Source: Cunninghamia lanceolata (Eukaryota; Streptophyta; Pinopsida; Cupressales; Cupressaceae). From it: a DNA stretch of 64,000 bases. The stretch's first letter is position 1. Each line of letters begins with the position of its first letter. The stretch spans positions 124,001 through 188,000 of the forward strand of contig BSBN01001364.1 in NCBI GenBank assembly GCA_027924645.1, in the 5' to 3' direction. The notes beneath the pieces are model-generated. The model was not told the DNA's origin, did not search any database, and saw only the letters and a program-made list of their open reading frames with translations. Below, piece after piece: positions 1-11,515 of this stretch. The position numbers were made by a program, and so were the translations under genes.

Positions 1-2
1 TC

Positions 3-2711
3 ATGGAATATTTTGTTAGAACTTACCATAGTTTATGCCATGTGCTTGGGAGGGATGTAGCTGACAGAATGCCAGTATCCTTGATGATGATGGCAGTTTG
101 CATTCAAGATCTTGGAATCAGACATCCATATGACTATGCAAGTTACTTGGCTGAGAAAATGCACAAGCAAATGGTGACAATAAAAAACAACCTGTATTTT
201 GTAGGTCCCCATGTGGAATTCACATGGTATTCTTTGATGTGCCACATGATCCTATTCTCTTTGTTAGGCCACTGCCAGTGGCATAAAGATTTACATATGA
301 GGATGACAGATGAACAAGGCAACATGAGTCCAGTGCAAATGTGGACTTGCATGCTTGACATGCATTTTAAGGATGCTAGTTATGTTGTTTTTTAGGAGCA
401 TTTTGTAAGGAAGGTCTTAGGTTTCTTGAAACCTAAGGGGGACATAATACCTAAATAAGTCAAGGATTTCTTGAGACCTTTAGAAAGAGCCCCACACTTG
501 ATCATAGAACACAACTGGGGAGATTGGTTTTTGCATACAAATACTACTTGCATCATGATTTATGGGTGTGAAGCTCCACCTTACGCTCTGCCTAAGTTTG
601 TGCCCAAGAGGCTTGTCTTCATGGAAATCATAAGGCAATTAAATGAAGCCTACAAGGAGCATTTCAGAAAGCACATGAAGAGGTCACTCATCCCTACTTC
701 TTTGAAGCTTAGTGATTTTATAACAATTGATAAGAATGGATTAGATCATATTGGCTCCATGCTTCAGTGTTACAGGATGGATACAGAGCAAGTGAGAACA
801 TTTGACCCTGAGAGTTTTATTCACAAAACACGGTTGAAGGTCAGTAGGCCTGGTTACCCCCACCGAGTCATCTTCAATGAAGATATAGTAAGAAAATGTC
901 AGTCAATGCAGGAGATATATCTTTTGAGAAATAAATGGAATGCAGTGATTGAGGGAGAGAGGATGAAGAGAAATGCCAATCCTGCATACCCTGGGGCTTT
1001 TGCTAAAGTGCAAGATCCCATAAGGAGAATTGAGATGATCTTTTCTAAGGTAGACAAACTAATAGCTAGTGCACCTGCAGGTGAGGAGAGGCCATCTTAC
1101 CTACCAAGTAGTTTTAGGGGTAAGTATGTAAGAGAAGAAGAATCCCTTGATTCCCTTGCTCCAAAGAGAGCAAAAATCATTGACCTTAAGGCAGAGGTGG
1201 AGACAAAAGTTGTGGAACAGATGGAAGAAGTAGTAGAAGAACAAATTTAGGAGCCTCCTCATCAGGAGAGTTCCCCATTAAGGATAAGGCCATACTCTTC
1301 ACCAGATAATAGGTTGACAAGGTCAACAATTAACAATGAAGTTGATATAGAAGATATGAGAGTATTGGCATGTAACCAATTTATTGCAGATGATGCATTT
1401 GTCAGCACACCTGAATTTAGGTCATTCATGTCGAGGACAAAGAATGAAGAATTTCAAAGGAGAATTGAGGAAGCAAGGAGTGGTGCTGACCCCTCTGAGT
1501 ATGATACTATTACTCAAATGGTTTTGAGTGAGGTTAATAAGGATATCAGTGCAATAACCCTAGAGGAGGGCAGTGCTCTTGTAGCCAAAAGTAACATCCT
1601 ACTGCTACCACATTGGACTCTATCAAATGTAATTGCATTTGATACCATAACAAGGGATGACTCTGATATGACAGAGGAACAAGTCAGCAAAGCTTTGCAA
1701 GGTGCTACATTTGACCCAAGGTTTGAAACCTTGGCAATTTGGGCATTGGCCCCTAGTGATAAGAAACTAAAAGTTGGTTTGGAGGAACTGATTGGCAATG
1801 TCATAATTAGAAGGGTGTTAGACACCCATGCCCCTCAAGCTACCAGTCTAAATGTGCAAACTACATAATTTGCTGAGGCAATGGAAATTAAACTGCATAA
1901 ACACTATAATGAATTGTTGGAGAAATATGTAGTGGTCATGGCCAGGTTGAGAAAATATGAAGGGCAACCACAATTAGAGCCTAGTCCATCTTAGAGTCCC
2001 CCTATCATTCAGACTGCAGAGTCACTTCCAGTTGACACACAACCTCTCCTTTCAGAAATCAAAGAATTGAAGGAGGATACCAAAAAATTGAAAGAAGAAA
2101 AGGAGAACAAAGTAAAGGACATGGTCACCAATTTGATCAAAAATAGAGTGACCAAAATCTTGGCCAGAGTGGAGGAGGCCTAGACGACTTACTCAAAATT
2201 AAGGAAAGCCTATGAGAAGCATGAATCTGATAAGCAGAGACTATCAAGTGTGAAAGCTAAGTGGCTACCAAGAACTTTAGAGGTCAGAGATTTTCTTAGG
2301 TGTTCTAGATTTGATGCAAATGAACCTCCTAAGTTGATATTGGTGTTAGATATACTAAAACATTTTGAGGATGTGGCTAGTTTTCAATTGAAATTGGATA
2401 CACTATTGAGGGAAAAGATGTAGGCAATAGAAATGATGGACACTAAATGGTTGCCACATATTTTGGAGGCTGATGGGAAGGCTAAGGACTTGGACAAGTG
2501 GAAGAGAGAAATAATAGATAATGGTCATCAATTAATTCCCTCTTGTTGTGATGAAGGCGATCCAACCATGCAGGTGTTGAGTTTATCACTTGACAAGCTG
2601 CATTTGGTTTAATTTACTTTTGATATATCCTACAAGAATGTAAAGTCTATTTTGGATGCCAACTATGTCAGTCATAATGGCAAGATCGCAGAGGTTATCT
2701 CATTCCCCTAG
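3..2711 (+). pseudogene. Decayed long ORF of an uncharacterised repeat-associated family (5' end outside window)
   Basis: One reading frame runs for about 900 codons without a visible frameshift but is broken by nine stops: TAG at 393, 1248, 1992, 2181, 2421 and 2709, TAA at 456, 1866 and 2610. Coding similarity continues across each stop, so this is one old protein, not several small genes. The first part aligns with the minus-strand ORF at 7769-6903: its opening region matches about residue 195 onward there, so the N-terminus lies left of the window. A second shared block is the motif IYGCEAPP followed by VPKR and a ME-I-RQ stretch. The C-terminal half (about 1870-2500) is charged, Lys/Glu-rich and probably coiled coil. 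I see no protease, polymerase, integrase or zinc knuckle. It is probably the structural or unknown ORF of a non-autonomous element; the function is unknown. Confidence 0.6.
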
Positions 2712-3696
2712 CCACTTGAAAAGACATATAGTGAATGGAAGGACAGGTATGGCTCGCATGACGGAACAGGCCAACCACTTTTTCCTCAGCATTAACGAGG
2801 CAGATCTTCAGGCGGCTACACATCTCCCAAAGTCCATCTACTCCTTCTCCTTTCTTCTCTCAAGTGAAATTAATGTTCTCAACGCCATGTTGGCGGTGCT
2901 TTGTATCCAGAACCTATTTGAAATGACAATGTAATCAATGTTGAGTACACGTTCTTGGTCTATAAAAGAACTGTGTTAATCATTCTTGTGTGGTTGGAAG
3001 ATTTTGGAAATTTTGAGAAGTAAATAAGATACAAGTACTACTTTGTAATATTGTTGGAAGATTGGGGAAGTTTTGTACAGTGAAATATAATACAATTTTG
3101 ATAGGTTGCCCGTATTTCTAGAGTTGTAAATTTTAGTTTCTTGCATGTTGCATGATTTTTCATGAACATTTTATCAGTTCTAGATTGAAATATATGAATA
3201 ATGGTGTAGCATATTATATTATTAATATACACCATTAGCAAATATTTAATATGAAGTGGGCAATTAAATAATACAGACAATTTCAACACATAAAAGGATT
3301 TCAGTGTTATATTGATTTTCAAATGAACATTGAAGGTCTGAAGGAAATTAGAATACATTGAAGACTGAAGTATTACATTTACAATGTATAATAACTTGCT
3401 CAAAACCAACTCTGTACAATGCTCTGTTGGAACTTGGAAACACATGTTTTTTATTAGATAAGCGGCAAGCCAAGGGTGCCAAACCCATTACAAAGTAGCC
3501 CCTAGGAAGTCCAGATAGACAACAAAAAGAATGGATGCCAAAAAACCAGAGATAGTAGTCCAACAGCCTAGTCATTTTGGTATTGATGTCATTGGAAACA
3601 CATGTTACTAAATCATTGTATCAGCTTTTGTAGAGTGCTCCACTCTTCATCTAATGGAAGTGTATTTTTTCTTAACCCATGGTTACTGAGTTTTAA
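2712..3696. other. Non-coding stretch, no gene recognised
   Basis: AT-rich sequence between two opposed copies of the uncharacterised ORF family. It contains a TATA-like TATAAAAG near 2961 and short AT-rich repeats, which may be a leftover LTR or promoter of a flanking element. I could not define boundaries, terminal repeats or target duplications. An open 92-codon frame at 2656-2934 overlaps its left edge but has no recognisable domain. Confidence 0.5.
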
Positions 3697-6600
3697 CTAT
3701 GATAATATTTTATAACTGATATTGTTACTTGACTTGAATGTATCACTCAAAGTTGCATTCAAGGTTACCAGTGGTAGGATGGAATCCATAAAAATTGCCT
3801 CATCAAGATTTTGAGGAAACCGGTCCTTGTCGAAGTTCATTTTATCCTCCATTTTCTTTTTGAAAGCATTCTTTCCAATGTATCGGTATGATGGGTCAAA
3901 AGCCACTATCAAGCCAAGCTTTTTGAAGTGTTCTACATTTGTTTACAGTTGCTTTGTCAATAATACAGTTTGTACGAAAAGTTCATGTGCTTGTTCCAGC
4001 TTCGTACATTTTTCAATGATAGTTGAGGCCTTTATTGTGGCATCAATATGGTAGTGAATTCCTTTAGATTCCAATTCTTCACCACTAGCTATGTAGATTG
4101 ATTGCAAAATTTTGTTTGCATCTGACTGTCTTGAAGTTGTCATGTCTCCATTTTCAACAATGTATTGTTTGAGTGTATTACTACATAATACTAGATCATC
4201 AATGAATTCAAACATTTTAGACAAATCATCAATCCTCTTCATTATTTTCTCCCAAATGTTATTTTTTATATAAACCATTGTGTTTCTATATAATTCAGAT
4301 ACTTTGTTTTGGTAGGATTTTATTTCATTCTCTGCATTCTTCAGTTTTTTTTGCAAATTTTCAAAGAATTTTCTCTCTCTCTCTCTCTCTCTCCACATTT
4401 TCTTGCCACATATGTCCTACTTTCTCTGAATGCTCTAGTTTGGTATTGGCTTCAATCAAGGATTGTTCTAATTTTTCTGAATTGGCTGTTTGACTATCAT
4501 AATTTTTTTAACTTTCACTCAACATTTTCTTCAGTTTATTCACTTCCTCTTATGTTTGTTTATTCACTTCACTTGTAGATGTAGAGTCAGAGTTTTTTAT
4601 CCTTTTCTCTAATTCTTTGGTCTTGTTCTCTACTCCTTTCCTCTTGTCTTTTTCACTTGCTATGTCTGCCTATAACTTTCCTATAAGAGTCTCCAACCTG
4701 TTACGTAAATCACAAAGTCAAATGAAAAAGAGCAATATGAATGGAATTAACATCACTAAATATATTTTCCTTCTGTTGTAACTCAATTACTGGAAGATGT
4801 GACCTGTCTATCTTACAACTCTGATTTGTAGACAATATATTCAACAAGGTTACCAGGAAATTAAAAACAATCATACCTTTTTTTCTCTCTTGCTTTAGCA
4901 ATGATGTGTACACCACTTTGTTGTTCTTTTTTGATACATTAATTTTGTCAGAATTTTTCATTCCAGAAAAATCCGCTTGGATGGTGCTCACCTCATAGTC
5001 AGATCATTGCATCTGGTCCTCTGGTTTATCTTGAACTTTGGGCACAATAATCATGTAATCCATTTTTTTGTTTTACAGGTCAAATGTAGTCAATACCCTA
5101 GTTGTTGCAGGCTCTGAAGTTGTAGTAGTCTCTATCTCTAGCACTTGCTTCTTGTGACTTTTAGATAATTTTGCTTTCTTTTCAAACTCAGCTTTGTAAT
5201 CACAATCTGTGACACTTGACATAAATTTGAATGGCGAAGGAGTAGTTGTAGTTTTGGTGGCATATCTAATTAATTGTGGCTGAGTATTAGCCATTCTTGT
5301 CCCAGTCACACTAATGATAGGAAGGGGGTGCATTTTGGAAACAACTACTTTGATGTGGATGTGGAATCAACACCTGCCATAGCCTTCACAAGCCCTTCCT
5401 TTTAAGTTTGTCTATAGTTTCATTTAATGTTGTTGATGGCCTCTTCTGAGTTTGTTGTTGCATCTCTTGCTGACCACTACTACTACTAATACCTGTACCA
5501 TCACCAGATTTGCCACCAGTAGCACTAGAATGTCCACCATCTCCTACAACAAAAGAATGAGAAACATGTAGATTAGAAGACCCTTGTGGTACTGTTAGTG
5601 ATTAAATCTCACTCTGAGGATTTAAAGCTGGAACAAATCTAATCTCCTAATCTGTATGTGTATGCCCTTTAGCTTGTTCATCACCTCCAATGCTGAGTAG
5701 AAGATCATTAGGTTTTCTAGGGTATACCTCTGGTACCGTCCAAATGCCTTCTCCTGTGGGCCTCAAACCACCACCTTCATAACCCAATTTTTGGGCTATT
5801 GATGCCCCTTTAGTGTATGTTTGTCTTGCGCTCTCACTCATATGAGGTTTGAATACATAGGCACTAAGATCTTTGGGTTGATTTTCATCCTCATCATCAC
5901 TTTCAACATTAGTTCCTTGAGCTTCAAAGGGATGCTCTTTATCCCACAATTTGCTGAACTCTTCATCTTCTGTGATGTCTTCGAGATCTATAGTAGCTTT
6001 TGGATCACCGAGACCCTTCCTCATAGACCAAAAGGTCGAAATTTTTGACAGTGTCCAATGTTCCTCTATACAAGCTTGTTTTAGAGTCTAGAATTTTTGT
6101 ACACTTAGATTTTTCAACAGCTTTTGTATAGAAATTGTTGAATCTCTTGTTTGCCAGTGCATCTCTTTGTGTTTATGGAATTGGATGCAATCCCATTATT
6201 TCTGATGATAATTTTTCAAAAGAAATACCTCTTTGAGTAGCAGTTTCTTCCATGACTTTTCTCACCTCCTCCCAAGAATTCTTGTTTTTCAACATTTCTA
6301 GTAGGGGTTTACTTTCATGTTGAATTTTAGTTGGAGCATTCTTATTGGCCACAAGCCTTCTTTTAATCACGTCACATGGGTCATACTTCCAATGAGAGTC
6401 AACATCAAATTTAAAAAGTTGTAGAATTTCATGTGCCACAGTGAATGCTTTTCTCTCAAATGTGAACCCTCCACATGAAAAAGGTAAGGAAGGAAATATG
6501 TTCTTCTTTTGTTGACTAACAAAATACAACTGATCAGTACTCTCCATCTATTGTATGTATTCCAATGCAAAAACCCTCTCTGTCACATGTATTGGAAGTT

Positions 6601-7769
6601 TGTGGGGTTGCACGCTTTTGATCCATAAAATCTTAGGACAGTATATTCCTCCATGAAGTACCATTCAGCCAATTGTATTTCTTTTTCCAGTTGAATGCAA
6701 TTTCTACAAGACTCGGGCAATCTAGGCATTGGAGTATTTGTAATGGTTTCATACAATGTAGCCAAAAACTAGTCCACAAAAGGATTGTAGTTCTTTTGGT
6801 TATGATACATCTTTATCTTATGGGTCCAATCCAGTAGTCCAATTTTATCTTGCTGACGCTGAATTTGAAGCTTGTTGTCCTGAAACATCCTAGCAAATTA
6901 CACTAGAAAAAATAGCACAAGTAGGTTGTGAACCTAAATGTCTTTCTGTTGGCACTAGGAGTGGGAGGTTCACTTTGGCTTCGTTTAATCATTAAAAACT
7001 GACAATGCATGGATTCTACAATGTGCTCAAGAAATCTGTATTTAGCAGGTGGCATGAATTGATGGACATTGTATACCATTTCAAGGAGGCTTGCATCCAC
7101 TTCACTATTATTATCCAATCCAAGGCAAAACACTAGCATGGAAACAATATCCTGGACCCATGATCTAAAAATATCAATTTTATAAGGAGGCTTATGATTC
7201 TGATTGAGTTGGACACCATCCACTGTTAGAGATTTGATAAATCTTATTTTGTTATTTTCACTAACTGCTTCATAAGTATTACCAAGTTTTTCTAGGTTTA
7301 TGAGGACTGCTCCACATTCTTTAGTGGTAAAACCCAACAATTTGCCAAAATGTTCTCCATTAATGGGAAGAATTATTTCCTGGCTATCTTTTTTAACTAT
7401 TGCTTTTCTTTTTTCATCATAATTCTGGGCAGAAACCATGATAAATTTAGGGCAAGGGAAAACCTCAGGTAACATCAAGCGTCCTAATCCAACCACCCAT
7501 GGTGGAGTCATCCCGTTAATTGGTAATGGTTTTTTTGGGTCAGGTTGCTTAGCTTGTGCTTGACATACCTTATTCTCCAATGAAAACCTAAGTACTGAGG
7601 CAAACCTTCCAAAAATTACAAGGTCATAAATATCATGGTATTCATCTGTAAAACCTGGGGCTTCAAGCAGTCCAACATAGTCTATTTTTTCTTTTTCTTT
7701 GGTTTTCCCAAATTTTTGGTCTGGTAGTGCTGGTAGACATGCTTGTAAACACTCAAACCTAAACCCCAA
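3697..7769 (-). pseudogene. Second decayed copy of the uncharacterised long ORF family, inverted
   Basis: Reading on the minus strand from 7769, an open stretch of 288 codons (to 6903) is followed by fragments at 6765-6583, 6547-6173, 6024-5647, 5333-5073, 4991-4710, 4398-3943 and 3912-3697. The pieces fall in three frames, so this copy has frameshifts as well as stops. The N-terminal block contains PPWVVGLGRLMLPEVFPCPK and an LGFTTKECG stretch. Its later part and the RFYGSKACNP / TERVFALEYIQ blocks align with the plus-strand copy at 3-700. The last third is Lys/Glu-rich, consistent with a coiled coil. No catalytic domain of a known transposon class is visible. The start at 7769 is the first ATG of the open stretch and could lie further upstream. 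Confidence 0.6.
4372..4393. repeat. (CT)n / (GA)n microsatellite
   Basis: About eleven uninterrupted CT units. Read on the minus strand it adds a run of Arg-Glu codons to the decayed coiled-coil segment, so the apparent RERERE peptide there is a microsatellite artefact. Confidence 0.9.
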
Positions 7770-8460
7770 GATTGAAAAAACTAAAGTCTCAAGGACAACA
7801 GTAACAACAATAGTAATAGGAATAAAGTATATATGTATTTCACTTACCCAGATACGATGAATACAAAGACTGGCACTGAGTGAATCCGTGGCATCTCACA
7901 ATCGATATTAAAATTTCTGGTGCACTGCAATCTCCTTGTCACTTGAGTCCTTGACCCTCTCGCTTCCAAGTAGTATTAATTAAAATTGCTAAATGTTAAG
8001 TGCCAACTATGAAGTAAAGTGAGTGAAACGTGGTAATTTCTTTTATTAAAGTTTAGTACAAGTATGTAGTTTTAGTTGTACACTTGTACTGAGTACTCCC
8101 ACTTTAAAGTTCAAATGAAATGTAAGGATGGCATGCAAGTCTGCAGCCTAAATTAATTATTTAATACAACATGAACATCAAGCAGTGGAATTGAAAATTT
8201 AAAAACTATTGTATAATCTCAATCGTTGGTCTTTGTAAATCTAACAGCTCTTGATTGATTCCAGAGATTTGAGATTGCAAGTCTTGCGCTCCGGACTTTC
8301 GTTCCAGAATACAACTACACCTGTCCATATAGCATCGAAACATTTAGCTAGAGTCTGCAGCTCCTTTAATATTTATATGAAGTCGGGCCCACTTTGATGA
8401 TATAATAACTAATAGAATAAAATGAACACATTGACATCATTGCATCAATAATAAAGTAGA
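7770..8460. other. Non-coding stretch, nothing recognised
   Basis: AT-rich sequence upstream of the inverted ORF copy. It may hold that element's leader or terminal repeat, but I found no paired repeat, primer site or long frame. Confidence 0.5.
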
Positions 8461-8580
8461 AATTATATTAATACAAAAAATTTACACTTGCATAATTATA
8501 TTAATATAAAAGATTTACTCTTGGGTAATTATATTAATACAAAAAGATTTACACTTGGGAAATTATATCAATACAAAAAC
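8461..8580. repeat. 33-34 bp tandem repeat, 3.6 copies
   Basis: Units at 8461-8493, 8494-8526 and 8527-8560, with a partial fourth at 8561-8580. Each begins AATTATATTAATA and contains a TTTACACTTG-like core. The copies differ by a few substitutions and one base of length. Confidence 0.9.
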
Positions 8581-8584
8581 CACT

Positions 8585-9416
8585 CTAGCAGCCAGCCCAA
8601 GATCCAAAAACACACAACACCAGAGAGGCTACCATAGTACCATAGAAATCCCTAGCCCCTTGACTGAGCGACTCCTCAAAAACTTGCCACCCTATCACCC
8701 CAGCACGGAAATCACCAAAAAAAGTGGCCCTAGGAGCCCAACCACTCCTAAGGCCACTACAAGTAGAATCCCCTCGCACTCACAATGGTTGCGAAGTATT
8801 CAAGCCATACCGGAGTCTCCTTTGTGTCCATTCCAATTGCCTACTGAAGAAAGTGTCTCCCATGAGCTGCCCAAAACATGTGCCTTCCCAGTTGTTGCTC
8901 ATTCATGTTTAGCATGAATGACTACCTAGCTACGCCCTCATGTCCCTCCCGTAGCTTCTCCAGGTCTCTCAGCCACGGGATACCGACCTCCAATTTTACA
9001 TAAATCAATACGTCTACGTCATCTAAAAGAATATCTGGAGTGAATACCTCCCATAGAATCATCAGTGCATCCACCTTTGCCTCTCCTAGGTCTAACAGAG
9101 AAGCCAGAAAGTGTGAGGAAATGTCTCAATTTACCCTATATGAATATCTATCCTCGGAGACCAAGAAGTCTTTACCAAGGACCATCTTCACTGCCTCAAG
9201 GAAGAATTGGTTTTGCTGGTTACAAATGTTCATCAGTCTGCCATATTTGATACGACCCAGAAAGGCGACCTGACACTTATTGCAGCAGAGCCTTATGGGA
9301 GTCTCCATGCTATATTTTGAGAAAGCCAGCTGAGTGCCGTTTTGCTGGAGACCTCCAGGATTTAAAGGAAGATCGTGAATGAATACACGCTTCAACTGAC
9401 AGATGCATTCATTCAT
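8585..9416 (-). pseudogene. Weak decayed coding-like stretch, unidentified
   Basis: On the minus strand a 96-codon open frame (9416-9126) contains the peptide KYGRLMNICNQQNQFFLEAV. After its TGA stop the same frame reads on through about 65 more sensible codons (including LLDLGEAKVDALMILWEVF) to a TAG at 8922-8924. A further open piece lies at 8779-8585. Amino-acid composition across the stops looks protein-like rather than random. I do not recognise the family; it may be a fragment of another element's ORF or a chance frame. Low confidence. Confidence 0.3.
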
Positions 9417-11274
9417 TGTCTAGATTTTTTGTAGCATCAATCTTCAGCTCGTGTAAGGATCGACCAACAACAATTCTCTGAACTTGTCAGAACTATTTAA
9501 TAAATTAAAAATTAATGCCTGGGAAAAGTATTTTACAGCCCACCAAATGAAATCAATATCAATATATAAATTTATAATAATATCATGTTTTATATAATAT
9601 AATTATAATTTATTATTATATTATTATTATTATCATATATTATATAATTATTATCATTTATTATATTATTATCTGATAATAATATAATATATGATGTTAA
9701 TCATATAATGTAATTATTATTATACGGTCAGACTTAGAATAAAATAAAGGAGCTCGGGGCTGGTAACTTAGAGAAAAGGGGCCAGTAACTCGACGACAAC
9801 CAAGGGGATAAAAGAACAACTTAAGTTGGGGAAACTGGCTATACAGGTCAACGATGAATTAGAAGGATAAACCCTAAACACCTTAGACAAAAACAACCGC
9901 AGTGTTATTTAATATTGAAAATTTGATTCTTTGAAACATCTATGATCTGTATACATTGCAATTTCCCATCAAACTCATGTCAATTTCAAACCATAATTAC
10001 TTCTATATTATTTAGTAAAATTTAACATCACCCTTCAAAAAGATTGGGGAATTACATCGTACATGAACCTCTAACCAACCTCAAAGTTCCAAACAAAACT
10101 CCTATCCTTCGACCTTCAAACCTTGCTTTGATCCTCCAAAATCTTTTTGGTTCTTCTTTTCGACGACGCGTAATAAATATTTTACTATAGTCCATAATTA
10201 TCCTATTAACAGGCAATGGGTCCGTTACAAATTCACTTATATCCTCATTCACAATGACAGTCAATGATTCACTATAGAACCTTGCTTTATACGTACAAGA
10301 AACCACTAGGCATGGGTAACAATAAGGCAAGTAAAGGAGAATTAAATTGATTTTCTTGAGGTCACTGGCAATTGAGTTGCAATACCAATTCCATGTGTCA
10401 ATTCAAATTTCTAGTTTCTAATACATGCATGCATGTGTGGGAGATTCAACCCACCACCAAGAATAGAATGCATCATTTGCAAATGTTAAAAGTGTTGATT
10501 CTTGACATGATTTATTCCACTTGACGAATTCTCGTATTTCTTCATTCTGAGACATGCAAAGCAATAACATCCTGCATAGCCACACACAAACAAAATTTTC
10601 CATCATCTTACTACTATTCTACAACTGTGAACTGAGAACTCTATCACACAGTTAAATTCAAAATCATGAATGATCACAAAATAAATACTTGGTAACTTAC
10701 TTTCTTCGCACAACTGCTGTAATGAAAGCCACTACTTTGACCTTTATAGTCTATTGATTCTTCTACTATCTGAAACTTAGTAATGCATTATAAGGTTGAA
10801 ACAATAAAGACTATCATATATACATTACATGTACTTCCCATGACAAATGGGTAATAAATAACAAGCAACTCCGTTGAATTACCTCTGTTGTACCGTGGAA
10901 ATTCGCATTGGCTAATCTGTGCAGTTTGTCACGACTCACTTGCCATTAATGAACTTAATTGAGCAATGGCTAATCTATGCAGTTAAGTGCATTCAATCAA
11001 ATCAATCATACCACCACTGACCATTTGATGAACCCTAGAATGAAAGATGAATGGTTGTAATTCAATTCCGGAAGGTAGATCTCCAACGCTGCATATTGCT
11101 AACAAAATCCTCCAGAATCAACTAGCAGTCATTAGATATTATTAGATCAACAATTGACAACTTGACATATATATAAAATATATAATATATTTATATTGAT
11201 TATTGTGCAAAGGTCAAGGTGGCAGCGTGCTAGAGCACAAGTCCTTGACTGTAAAACTACAAATTTGGGAAATT
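9417..11274. other. Non-coding AT-rich stretch with a near-pure A/T block
   Basis: No recognisable gene. The block at about 9560-9730 is almost pure A and T. It includes an inverted repeat with 15-base arms (9659-9673 and 9675-9689, one-base loop), as expected for expanded simple sequence. A 92-codon minus frame at 10330-10052 has no recognisable domain. Confidence 0.6.
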
Positions 11275-11515
11275 GGGTGTGTCAGTACTTTTGCCCCAAA
11301 TAGAACTTATGTCATTGATTTGCGATCATCTGACAATCAAAATCTAACAGAATATTTTCCATTTAATCACATCCACAAGGTAGAAGTGACATCTGTCCTT
11401 TCGTAATAAATAAGGAATGTCATGAAAAGCACAATTGGATGTTTTTGGGAAGGCAATTTATGTGGCTCAATTATGAATCATACAACAGTACATGCCACTA
11501 AAAATTAATGCAATT

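Noticed and set aside
2656..2934. 92-codon open frame
   Set aside because: Overlaps the end of the decayed ORF in another frame and has no recognisable domain; treated as chance or LTR remnant.
9560..9730. Near-pure A/T block with inverted repeat, considered as a hairpin element or origin
   Set aside because: The symmetry is expected from simple TAA/TTA expansion and no flanking duplication was found.
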